Part shown: piece after piece, positions 51,732 to 59,024 of the stretch
Numbering within the stretch: position 1 is the stretch's first letter
Layout: every line of letters starts with the position of its first letter
Source: Actinoplanes sp. NBC_00393
Lineage (GTDB): Bacteria; Actinomycetota; Actinomycetes; Mycobacteriales; Micromonosporaceae
Length of the DNA: 64,000 nt
Assembly: GCF_036053395.1 (NCBI RefSeq)
Contig: NZ_CP107942.1
Location: 896,501 to 960,500, forward strand
Direction of reading: 5' to 3'
Notes under the pieces: model-generated
Databases searched by the model: none
What the model was told of the DNA's origin: nothing
The model's input: the letters and a program-made list of their open reading frames with translations, nothing else
Program-made: the position numbers and the translations under genes

Positions 51732-53945
51732 TCAGTCCACTTCGGCCACGTACGACGACAGCCAGGCCAGCGCCGCGTTCCAGTTGATGGTCAGCTCGTT
51801 GGTGGACCAGGACTGGATGTCGTCGATGTAGCAGAACTGGCCGACGCAGCCGGTCAGGTACTGCTGGGCGACCGGGTCCTGGATCGACGAGTTCGGCCCG
51901 CCGGAGAGCGTGCCGGCCGGCGGGTGCGGCAGCGACGGGTCGAGCTGGGCGGCGTACCAGCGGCTGTGCTGGTTCTGCGAGCTGACCTCGCCGTACCCGG
52001 TGACGTAGGAGATGTTCAGCGCGTTGCGGCCGAACAGGTAGTCCATACCGGTCAGCACGCCGTTGCGGTAGCGGTCGAGGCCGGTCAGCTTGTGCGCGGA
52101 CGCGACCACCACCAGGTTGTTGGCGATGATGCTGCTGGAACCCCAGTCCCACACGTTGTTGGTGGGGGCGTAGGCGACGCCGTACCCATGGCCGCGCTGG
52201 ACCGCCAGGTACTCCTCGGCGCCCTTGACGACCTGTGCCTGCACCAGGACGCGGCCGGGGAGCTTGTTCGGCAGCAGCGCCAGGTCGATCTTGGCGGCTG
52301 CGGCGGTGGCCGCCCAGTCGAAGGCGACCGGGCCGAACACGTCGGCGGTGTGCTCGGGCGAGTTCAGGACGTCGGTGGCGTACTGCTTCTCGCCGGTGGT
52401 CAGGAACAACTCGGCGGCCGCCCAGTAGAACTCGTCGGTCACCTTGTCGTCGTTGTAGGCACCGCCGCCGACGCCGTCGGTCACCGGGGCGTACCGGGCC
52501 GGGTTTGCCTTGGCCGCGACGTAGGCGGTGCGGGCAGCAGCCAGCGCGCGGGCCGCGAAGGCCGCGTCGAAGGGCTTGTAGATGCGCGCGGCCTGCGCCG
52601 CTGTCGCGGCCAGGTTCAGGGTCGCGGCGGTGGAGACCGGGTGCAGCTCGCGCGGCTGCGGGTCCAGGTGGGGCATGAGCGGCAGGCCGGTCCAGGCCTG
52701 ATCGTGGATCTTGTGGTGCGCCATGCCCGCGTACGGCTTACCCGCCGGAACCTGCATGCTGAGCAGGAAGTCGAGCTCCCACCGCGCCTCGTCCAGGATG
52801 TCCGGGGTCCGGTTCCCGCTCTCCGGGATGGTCAGGTTCACCTTGCGGGAGCCGCGGTTGTGCTCGTACTCGCTGAGCAGGCCCCAGACCGAGATGCCGC
52901 CGTTGACGACGTACTTGCCGTGGTCGCCGGCGTCGTACCAGCCGCCGCGCACGTCCAGGGTGTAGTCGCAGACGCCGGGCTGGCACGGGACGTTGCCGTC
53001 ACCCTGGTTCGGGGGCACGTCGACGTGGCCGGCCGGGCGGGCGTACCCGGGGCGCAGGTCGTCGCGGATCTCGATGCCGGACCGCTGGGTGTAGTAGAGC
53101 TTGAGCGAGTCGGTGCGCAGCTTGTCGTACGCATTCCCGCCGATGTCGAACGGTCGTGAGGTCTCGCCGTCCGCGCTCAGGGTGAGGCCGGTGGCGTTGC
53201 GCCGGTACCTGCTGAAGTCGATGGTGTGCACGTTCTGCCCGGAGGACGGGTCGACGCCGTGCGGTTTGGTGCTTCCCTTGGCCAGGACCTTGTCGCCGGA
53301 GCGCAGCTCCCAAGGCAGCGCGGTGGTCTTCTCGGTGACCAGCGTGGCGCCCTTCGGGCCGTCCTGGACGTAGGCGACCTGGTTGACCCGCACGCGCGGC
53401 CCGGTGTCCGGCTCGTACACCTCCGGCGGAACTCCGCCGACCAGGGAGACGTTGTCGACGCAGAACCGCCACGGGTCGGCGCTGCCACCGACCTGGAAGG
53501 CGACCTGCCCCTGCGCGGTGGCGGTGCTCGCGGTGAACGTGTACTCGTAGTGGGTCAGGCCGCCCTCGCTGAGCACGGGCGACTGCTCGAAGTAGGTGTC
53601 GTAGGGCGCGACGGCGAGCCCGGCGATCGCGCGGGCCACATGGCCCTCGGGGCTGCCGCTCGCGTCGAAGCTGAACCGGTAGGTCTCGCCGGCGACCAGG
53701 TCGATGTCGTTCTGGCCGATCGCGACGTCCCAGCGGTTGGTGGTGCCGCCGGGCACATCCAGGCAGGCGACGCCGTCGACCAGGTCGATCGGCACGCCCG
53801 CGGACGACCAGAACGGGTCCGCGGTGCTGTCGAATCCGCCGTTGACGACCTGCTCGACCTCGTCGGCCTGGGCTGGCGCGGCGACGCCGACGGTGAGTAG
53901 TACGGCTGTGAAGCCGATTTTTAGGGAGCGCTCCCATAGAGGCAT
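51732..53945 (-). CDS. Secreted GH9 cellulase with CBM4/9-like and Ig-like modules
   Basis: 737 aa. Signal peptide about 27 residues ('[16 protein letters not shown]'), CBM4/9-like jelly roll (about 30-168), CelD-type N-terminal Ig domain (about 184-270, '[20 protein letters not shown]'), then the (alpha/alpha)6 GH9 domain: '[19 protein letters not shown]' with the Asp pair that activates water, '[16 protein letters not shown]' and the final '[18 protein letters not shown]' with the acid Glu. It is an endo/exo-glucanase. A near-perfect CebR operator overlaps codons 4-8. The ATG has no ribosome site but a promoter-like pair directly upstream, suggesting a leaderless mRNA. Confidence 0.93.
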   Translation of the reverse strand: MPLWERSLKIGFTAVLLTVGVAAPAQADEVEQVVNGGFDSTADPFWSSAGVPIDLVDGVACLDVPGGTTNRWDVAIGQNDIDLVAGETYRFSFDASGSPEGHVARAIAGLAVAPYDTYFEQSPVLSEGGLTHYEYTFTASTATAQGQVAFQVGGSADPWRFCVDNVSLVGGVPPEVYEPDTGPRVRVNQVAYVQDGPKGATLVTEKTTALPWELRSGDKVLAKGSTKPHGVDPSSGQNVHTIDFSRYRRNATGLTLSADGETSRPFDIGGNAYDKLRTDSLKLYYTQRSGIEIRDDLRPGYARPAGHVDVPPNQGDGNVPCQPGVCDYTLDVRGGWYDAGDHGKYVVNGGISVWGLLSEYEHNRGSRKVNLTIPESGNRTPDILDEARWELDFLLSMQVPAGKPYAGMAHHKIHDQAWTGLPLMPHLDPQPRELHPVSTAATLNLAATAAQAARIYKPFDAAFAARALAAARTAYVAAKANPARYAPVTDGVGGGAYNDDKVTDEFYWAAAELFLTTGEKQYATDVLNSPEHTADVFGPVAFDWAATAAAAKIDLALLPNKLPGRVLVQAQVVKGAEEYLAVQRGHGYGVAYAPTNNVWDWGSSSIIANNLVVVASAHKLTGLDRYRNGVLTGMDYLFGRNALNISYVTGYGEVSSQNQHSRWYAAQLDPSLPHPPAGTLSGGPNSSIQDPVAQQYLTGCVGQFCYIDDIQSWSTNELTINWNAALAWLSSYVAEVD
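53923..53936. promoter_or_regulatory. CebR-type operator overlapping the cellulase start
   Basis: AGGGAGCGCTCCCA: 13 of 14 positions match the actinobacterial CebR box TGGGAGCGCTCCCA, the site of the cellobiose-responsive LacI-family repressor of cellulose genes. It lies 7 nt inside the GH9 coding sequence (codons for Leu-Trp-Glu-Arg-Ser-Leu), an ideal roadblock just downstream of the transcription start. Confidence 0.8.
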
Positions 53946-53951
53946 GGAGAC

Positions 53952-53981
53952 ATATTGATTGCGGGTGTGTTACCGCGTCAA
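53952..53981 (-). promoter_or_regulatory. Putative promoter of the GH9 gene
   Basis: -35 TTGACG (53976-53981, overlapping the stop of the upstream ATP-grasp gene) and -10 CAATAT (53952-53957) with an 18-bp spacer; the ATG at 53945 follows the -10 by 6 nt, predicting a leaderless transcript. Confidence 0.5.
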
Positions 53982-55216
53982 CGCCCCTGGTCACGGATCC
54001 AGGCGTCGATCAGCCCGCCGAAGTGGGCGAGGAACTTCTCGTGCTCGTGCACGGGGTACATCGCGCGGACCGTCTCACGCAGCAGCGAGCGGAACTCCTC
54101 GGAGACCACCCAGTCGTAGACGATCTCGTCCACGTTGCCCAGGTGCTTCGCACAGAACTCCTGGTAGCGGTCCACCTCGAAGTAGTCGTCGGCCAGCTTG
54201 CGGTAGCCGGCGAGCTTCTCGGCGTACGACATCCCCGGGGTGCCGGCGATCTCGAAATACTCCGACGTGTCGGTGTCCAGGCGCGGCTTGCGGCCGGTGA
54301 CCACGCAGTACACCGTCCATCGCAGCAGCGCGGCCATCGCCCACGGGAAGTAGTAGTGCAGCGAGGTCAGCGCCACGTCCGGGCAGGCGTTGGCGTAGTC
54401 GATCGGGTGCACCTCGTCGTCGCGCACCAGCGACTCGCAGGAGTTGAACTCCCACCGGAAGAACGCGTTGATCAGCCGCGAGATGGTCACCACCTCGTCG
54501 CCGGCCCCGGGCGACAGGAAGTTGTGGTCCACCTCGTAACGCGCGTGCATCGGCTGGTCCGGGCGGAACTTCATCACCATCGTCTCCGGCCCGATGCTCA
54601 GACTGCGGGCGAAGACGTCGTAGCCCTCCACCGACGCCTGCAGATGCATCAGCCGCTCACCCGAGGCGTCGTAGGCGGAGTGCAGCTCGTCCGGATTCCG
54701 GATCTTCGAGACACCCACCCAGGCGCCGCCGTCGTAGGGCTTCATGTAGAGCGGGTAACCGACCTGCGCGGCCGTCGCCTCCAGGTCGAACGGCCGGTTG
54801 TAGCGGGCCGCCGTGTACGCCCAGCGCGAGTTCTCCAGGGGATTCTTGAACGGCACGAGCACCGTCTCCGGCACCTTCAGGCCGAGGCGCATCATCGCGC
54901 AGTACGCCGCGTGCTTCTCCATCGACTGGAAGGTGAACGGGCTGTTCAGCAGGTACACGTCGTCCATCAGCGCGATCTTCTTGAGCCACTCGCGGGGGTG
55001 GTAGTACCAGTGCGCCAGGCGGTCGATCACCAGGTCGTGGCGGGGCTTGTCACGCAGGTTGAACGGCTCGATCGTCACGCGTACCGAAATGGCCCGGTGA
55101 CTGCGCCCGTCGGGCGCCTCGACGGTGCCCAGCCGGCGCAGCAGCGCCTCGTAGGCGCGTGGCCAGTCGTCCTCGGTGCCCAGCAGCAATCCGATGGTGT
55201 GCTCGACGTCGGCCAC
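53978..55216 (-). CDS. ATP-grasp-like protein, 412 aa
   Basis: It begins 'MADVEHTIGLLLGTEDDWP'. The middle resembles an ATP-grasp ligase: 'VYLLNSPFTFQSMEKHAAYC' and 'VPETVLVPFKNP' (pre-ATP domain), 'AAQVGYPLYMKPYDGGAWVGV' with the ATP-binding Lys, and 'MHARYEVDHNFL', 'FFRWEFNSCESLVRDDEVHP' in the lid and metal-binding part. The C-terminal 120 residues are helical. ATP-grasp enzymes join a carboxylate to an amine via acyl phosphate; the substrate here is unknown. It lies 16 bp downstream of the esterase gene, so both are likely one transcript. Confidence 0.8.
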   Translation of the reverse strand: MADVEHTIGLLLGTEDDWPRAYEALLRRLGTVEAPDGRSHRAISVRVTIEPFNLRDKPRHDLVIDRLAHWYYHPREWLKKIALMDDVYLLNSPFTFQSMEKHAAYCAMMRLGLKVPETVLVPFKNPLENSRWAYTAARYNRPFDLEATAAQVGYPLYMKPYDGGAWVGVSKIRNPDELHSAYDASGERLMHLQASVEGYDVFARSLSIGPETMVMKFRPDQPMHARYEVDHNFLSPGAGDEVVTISRLINAFFRWEFNSCESLVRDDEVHPIDYANACPDVALTSLHYYFPWAMAALLRWTVYCVVTGRKPRLDTDTSEYFEIAGTPGMSYAEKLAGYRKLADDYFEVDRYQEFCAKHLGNVDEIVYDWVVSEEFRSLLRETVRAMYPVHEHEKFLAHFGGLIDAWIRDQGR

Positions 55217-55232
55217 GGCCGCCTCCTTCAGA

Positions 55233-56264
55233 TCAGTGGGGCCACACCTGCCGCAGAAGGGAGGTCAGGTGCGGATCGAGGGTGTCGCGCCAGCCCACCC
55301 AGGTGTGCGCGTCGGGGTTCTCGGTGGTGGCGATCGAATACCCCTGTTTCGCCAGGGCATCCGCCATGTCCCGGTTGTTCGCCAGGTTCTCCTCGGCGGC
55401 GCCGCACGTGATCGTCGCCGGCACGGCCGGGCCCCGGCGGGCCCGCAGGGTGCGCGTGGTGAACCGGACGATGCGCCCCCAGTGCTCGAAGCCCGACTCA
55501 TGGCTGTCGTAGCGGGGCTGGAAGAAGCTGCCGGACTGCAGGAACAGGCCGGCGAAACCGGCCGGATGCCGGCGCTGGGCGTGCAGCATGGCGAGCGCGC
55601 CGAGGCTGGCGCCGGCGCCGACGACGGCGCCGCCCTCCAGGCCGCTGCGCAGCCGCGGCAGGATCTCACCGGCCAGGGCGAGGCCGTACGCGCGGGAGGC
55701 CGAATACCACTCCATGCGGTCCCCGGCCGGGAGCAGAACCAGATGGTACGGCGGGACGCGCTCGGCATTGATCATGGCGGCGGTGTAACGGCTCAACTCG
55801 CCGAACCGGTCGTAGTCGGGCCCGTCGTGCGCCACCAGGATCCGGGCGGTGGGGCTCTGCGGCGACCAGATCCGGATGCTCAGGTTGGTGCGCAGGCCAC
55901 GGACCGGCAGCCGCACAGTCCGCCAGCCGCCGGGAGCGGGCGGCAGGCTTAGCCAAGCGGGCTCCCGGTAGCCGGGGGAGCGCAGCACCGACGAGTCGCC
56001 GAAGCCGCCGGGCACGCGGTCGGGATTGGCCGGGTCGCAGACGGTCTCCCGGGAGCCGTCCCGGTGGATCAGCTCCAGCCGGTACTCGAGGCGCTGCACC
56101 GGGGGCGCCTCGCGGCGCAGCTCCCAGACGCCGTCGACGGGGCCGGTGAGGTCGTCCTTGAAGGCGGAGCTGAGCACCCGGACGCCGGTCAGTGACTGGG
56201 CCGCGTCGGCGTACCGGAAAGACAGCGTGCCGCCGTCCCACCGTGCCCCGCCCGCGCCCGCCAT
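55233..56264 (-). CDS. Enterochelin-esterase-like alpha/beta hydrolase
   Basis: 343 aa. The N-terminal ~110 residues form a beta domain ('LSFRYADAAQSLTGVRVLSS', 'WELRREAPPVQRLEYRLEL') like the lid/Ig-like domain of Fes/IroE esterases; the hydrolase core follows with 'RILVAHDGPDY', the nucleophile elbow 'VVGAGASLGALAML' (GxSxG), and His in 'NPDAHTWVGWRD' near the end. TAGGGT lies 6 nt before the ATG. It probably hydrolyses an ester or amide made by the adjacent ATP-grasp enzyme; the link is inferred from the 16-bp spacing. Confidence 0.88.
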   Translation of the reverse strand: MAGAGGARWDGGTLSFRYADAAQSLTGVRVLSSAFKDDLTGPVDGVWELRREAPPVQRLEYRLELIHRDGSRETVCDPANPDRVPGGFGDSSVLRSPGYREPAWLSLPPAPGGWRTVRLPVRGLRTNLSIRIWSPQSPTARILVAHDGPDYDRFGELSRYTAAMINAERVPPYHLVLLPAGDRMEWYSASRAYGLALAGEILPRLRSGLEGGAVVGAGASLGALAMLHAQRRHPAGFAGLFLQSGSFFQPRYDSHESGFEHWGRIVRFTTRTLRARRGPAVPATITCGAAEENLANNRDMADALAKQGYSIATTENPDAHTWVGWRDTLDPHLTSLLRQVWPH

Positions 56265-56270
56265 GAACGC

Positions 56271-56276
56271 ACCCTA
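56271..56276 (-). promoter_or_regulatory. -10 element TAGGGT, leaderless start of the esterase
   Basis: TAGGGT, 6-nt spacer GCGTTC, ATG at 56264. No clear -35 motif. Confidence 0.5.
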
Positions 56277-56309
56277 ACGCCGCGCCCGGCGACCCGCCTG
56301 CCTTCGCTG

Positions 56310-57068
56310 TCAGTCGATGCCGGTGGTGAGCCGGGACAGGAACCGGGCCCGCAGGTCGGCGGTCTCCAGGGTGTCGGCGGGCCACCACGGGCAGGCGACG
56401 TGCACGGCGACGACCTGACCCGTCGCCAGGAGGCGCCCGGCGGCGGCCAGCACGTCGTCCGCCGAGGGTCCGCCGGGCACCGGGAACCGCAGGCCGGGCA
56501 GCTCGCTGGGGTCGACCACGTCGGCGTCGATGTGCAGCACGATCGGGCCGGGTGGCACGGTGCCGGCGGACACGTGGGGCACCGCCATCCGGTGGATCGC
56601 GCCGGAGGCGAGGTATTCCGCCTCGGCGGGGTCGGTGTCCCGCGCGTCGACCAGGACGGCGCGTTGCGGGGGCACCGGGCGAAGGCCGAACAGGTTCGCG
56701 TACGCCTCCGGATGCGCCCCGGTGACCAGCCGCAACGACAGGCCGCCCAGGTAGCCGGAGGTGCTGGACTGCATGGTGTGCAGGTCGGCGTGCGCGTCGA
56801 ACCAGACGATGCCCGGGTCGTGGCCGGCCCACTGGAGCCCGGCGACGACACCACCGGCGACCAGACAGTCCCCGGAGAAGACCACCGGAAGGGCGCCGGC
56901 CGTGGCGACCGGCTGGACCGCCGACGCCACCGCGTGCTGCACGGCCGCGATCCGCCGCCAGCGGTCGTCGTCCGGTGGATCGACCCGGACGGTGACCGCC
57001 GCCGGCACCCGGATGTCGCCGTCCGGGAGCAGTTCGTCCTGATGGTACGGAACGAGAATGATCGTCAC
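56310..57068 (-). CDS. Arginase/agmatinase-family protein
   Basis: 252 aa from GTG 57068; an in-frame ATG 18 codons earlier adds unrelated sequence. Arginase-family metal motifs: 'GIVWFDAHADLHT' (DAHxD) and 'VLHIDADVVDPSELPG' (DxDxxDP) are complete, but the first motif reads 'VVFSGDCLVAGGVVAG', with Cys where GGDH arginases have a Mn-binding His. This variant is frequent among actinobacterial relatives of unknown substrate, so it may act on guanidino compounds or another amide. Divergent from the PHP gene. Confidence 0.87.
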   Translation of the reverse strand: MTIILVPYHQDELLPDGDIRVPAAVTVRVDPPDDDRWRRIAAVQHAVASAVQPVATAGALPVVFSGDCLVAGGVVAGLQWAGHDPGIVWFDAHADLHTMQSSTSGYLGGLSLRLVTGAHPEAYANLFGLRPVPPQRAVLVDARDTDPAEAEYLASGAIHRMAVPHVSAGTVPPGPIVLHIDADVVDPSELPGLRFPVPGGPSADDVLAAAGRLLATGQVVAVHVACPWWPADTLETADLRARFLSRLTTGID

Positions 57069-57124
57069 GGTTCCCAGCGTGCCCCACGAGGGCCGTCCTC
57101 CGCTGCCCTGGCACGATGGCAATC

Positions 57125-57961
57125 ATGCCGTTACCCGGGGACAGCCATGTGCACAGCGAGTGGTCCTGGGACGCGGTGCACGGCTCGATGGAGAAGACCT
57201 GCGCCCGGGCCGTGGAGATCGGGCTTCCGGCGATCGCGTTCACCGAGCACGTCGATCACCATTCGTGGCTCGCGCCGGTCGACGGGCCGTACGCGAACGA
57301 CCGGATCACCGCGGCGGCCGACCCGGCCGGGCTGTTCACCCCGCCCGTTTTCGATGCCGCCGGCTATCTGGAGACGATCTCGCGCTGTCGTGAGCGCTTC
57401 CCTGACCTGCACATTCTCACCGGCCTGGAGATGGGGGAGCCGCACCGGTTCGCGGGGCAGCTCGCGGCTCTTCTCTCGACCGGGACGTTCGACCGGGTGC
57501 TCGGGTCGCTGCACTGCCTGCCGGACGGTGATCACTACGCCGAGCCGTGGGGGATCTATCCGCATCGGGACGCGGCGGAGGTGCTGCGGGAGTATCTCGC
57601 CGAGGTGATCCGGCTGGTCGATGCCACCGGGGACTTCGCGGTGCTGGCCCACATCGACTACCCGGTCCGGTTCTGGCCTACGGCGCCGTTCGATCCGGCA
57701 GCGTTCGAGGAGGAGTTCCGGGCCGCGCTGCGGGCGACCGCCCGGTCCGGCCGGGCTCTGGAGATCAACACGCGTCTGCCGCTGCACGCGACGATCCTCG
57801 GCTGGTGGCGCGAGGAGGGCGGCCGGACGGTGTCGTTCGGCAGCGACGCCCACTATCCCGAGGCGGTCGGGCACGGCTTCCGCGAGGCGGCGGCGATGGC
57901 CGAGGCGTACGGATTCCGGCCCGGCGACACCCCTTACGACTTCTGGCGCCGCTCTCTCTGA
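57125..57961 (+). CDS. PHP-domain phosphoesterase (histidinol-phosphatase-like)
   Basis: 278 aa. ATG 57125 is used because homologues begin 'MLPxDSHVHSEWSWD'-like and CACGAT lies 7 nt upstream; ATG 57116 is also in frame. PHP metal motifs: 'GDSHVHSEWSWDA', 'AIAFTEHVDHH', 'LTGLEMGEPHRF', 'GSLHC', 'VLAHIDYPVRFW', 'ALEINTR' and 'SFGSDAHYPEAVG'. All ligands of a trinuclear metal centre are visible. HisK-type histidinol-phosphate phosphatase is the nearest described role, but paralogues are common, so the substrate is uncertain. Confidence 0.9.
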   Translation: MPLPGDSHVHSEWSWDAVHGSMEKTCARAVEIGLPAIAFTEHVDHHSWLAPVDGPYANDRITAAADPAGLFTPPVFDAAGYLETISRCRERFPDLHILTGLEMGEPHRFAGQLAALLSTGTFDRVLGSLHCLPDGDHYAEPWGIYPHRDAAEVLREYLAEVIRLVDATGDFAVLAHIDYPVRFWPTAPFDPAAFEEEFRAALRATARSGRALEINTRLPLHATILGWWREEGGRTVSFGSDAHYPEAVGHGFREAAAMAEAYGFRPGDTPYDFWRRSL

Positions 57962-58269
57962 ACATCTTCGCGGGTCAGGGTCTGCTCGTCGGTTCCGCTC
58001 TTTTCCGGGGTACGGGCTACGCCGTCGCGCCGAAGTCGTGGCCGTTCTGCCGTACCGCGCGATCCAGGCATCGCGTCACGGCCCCGAGCGCGGCTGCCGG
58101 GCTCACCCTGATCGTCACGCTGCACCCGGCAGATCGCCCTCCCGCCTGTTCTGAGCGCTGCCTGCGGCCGCGCACGTCGCTCTCCGTGCCCGGCCGGAGA
58201 GGCGGAACCGGCGCCGGGGGGCGGGTGACGTCGCCAGCGGGCGGCTGAGGCGGTGTTTTCGGCCTTGTT

Positions 58270-58338
58270 GATCACTGGGCCCTGCGGTAGCGCTGTCTGC
58301 CGGGCGGTGAGACAGCGCTACCGCAGGGCCCGGTGATC
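58270..58338. repeat. Palindromic element, copy 2 (28-bp stem)
   Basis: Left arm 58270-58297 and right arm 58311-58338 pair over 28 bp with a single G-U; the 13-nt loop contains GCGGTGA and continues into GAGA. Both arms end in GATCAC/GTGATC, as in the copy at 26082-26156, and both are preceded by a TTTCGG..-TTGATCAC block. It sits 309 bp after the PHP stop, too far for a simple terminator. Confidence 0.85.
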
Positions 58339-58503
58339 GAACAGCCTCCAAAAGCGGGCCCGGCCGCGCGTTAGCGCTGCCTGCCGCCGACCGGCCGGAT
58401 GCTGCTCGGTGGCCGGGGATGCTGTGCGGTGGCCGGCGGATGTTGCGGTGGCCGGCGGATGCTGTTCGGTGGCGGCCTGCGGAAGGCTCTGCGGCGTGCG
58501 GAC

Positions 58504-58509
58504 TAGGGT
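58504..58509 (+). promoter_or_regulatory. -10 element TAGGGT, leaderless start
   Basis: TAGGGT, spacer CGGCGGC (7 nt), ATG at 58517. The same TAGRGTCGGCGGC string precedes the SNF2 gene. Confidence 0.55.
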
Positions 58510-58516
58510 CGGCGGC

Positions 58517-58963
58517 ATGCGGATCCGGATCGAAGGCCACGACCTGCCCGGGCGGCCCGGTGCCCCGCAGGCCGAGCAGTTGCGGCTCGGTGGCGTGCAT
58601 GTGGGGGTGCAGCGCAAGAGCGAGGTCGTCGGGCGGGTGCCGGTCCACGAGGATCGGGCGGTCTGGGAGCTGGAGGTCGACACCCGCGAGGTGGACGGGT
58701 TCGTCGACGTCGGCGGCCCGTGGGTGCACGGCCGGCCCGGCGCCCGCTTCCTCTACCTGAGCTGGGGCTCGGTCGACGGGGACACGTTCGCGATGTTCCG
58801 GCGGGCCAAGCTGCTGTTCGGCGACATCCCCGGCCAGTTGCTGCGCGCGGCTGCCGACGGCCGCGGCACCCTGGTCGGCCGCCTCGGCCTGACCGACCCG
58901 GACGGCGGCCCGCGCTGCGCCCGGGTCCGGCCGCCGGACCTCAGCTGGACCTTGGAGTGGTGA
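58517..58963 (+). CDS. DUF5990-family protein
   Basis: 148 aa. Matches DUF5990: 'MRIRIEGHDLPGRPG' opening, 'GVHVGVQRKSEVVG', 'GFVDVGGPWVHGRPGARFLYLSWG' region and 'FAMFRRAKLLFGDIP'. The family is found in Streptomyces and relatives, is small and soluble, and has no known activity. The frame is open further upstream, but the ATG at 58517 fits both homology and the leaderless promoter. It is followed by the SNF2 gene 61 bp later with its own -10. Confidence 0.87.
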   Translation: MRIRIEGHDLPGRPGAPQAEQLRLGGVHVGVQRKSEVVGRVPVHEDRAVWELEVDTREVDGFVDVGGPWVHGRPGARFLYLSWGSVDGDTFAMFRRAKLLFGDIPGQLLRAAADGRGTLVGRLGLTDPDGGPRCARVRPPDLSWTLEW

Positions 58964-59011
58964 ATGTCCCGCGCTGAGCAGACCCTTCGGGAAAGTGTCG
59001 GGGGGTCGGCC

Positions 59012-59017
59012 TAGAGT
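59012..59017 (+). promoter_or_regulatory. -10 element TAGAGT, leaderless start of SNF2 gene
   Basis: TAGAGT, spacer CGGCGGC (7 nt), GTG at 59025. Confidence 0.5.
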
Positions 59018-59024
59018 CGGCGGC

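Larger units (their letters stand above)
57962..58516. other. 555-bp intergenic region with long palindrome and short tandem repeat
   Basis: Holds the hairpin element at 58270-58338 and, at about 58395-58477, four imperfect copies of a unit like GGTGGCCGGCGGATGCTG (with length variation). No credible gene. The DUF5990 promoter is at its right end. Confidence 0.6.

Noticed and set aside
58270..58338. Simple intrinsic terminator of the PHP gene
   Set aside because: It is 309 bp after the stop, lacks a T-tract and has a related copy elsewhere, so a dispersed element explains it better.
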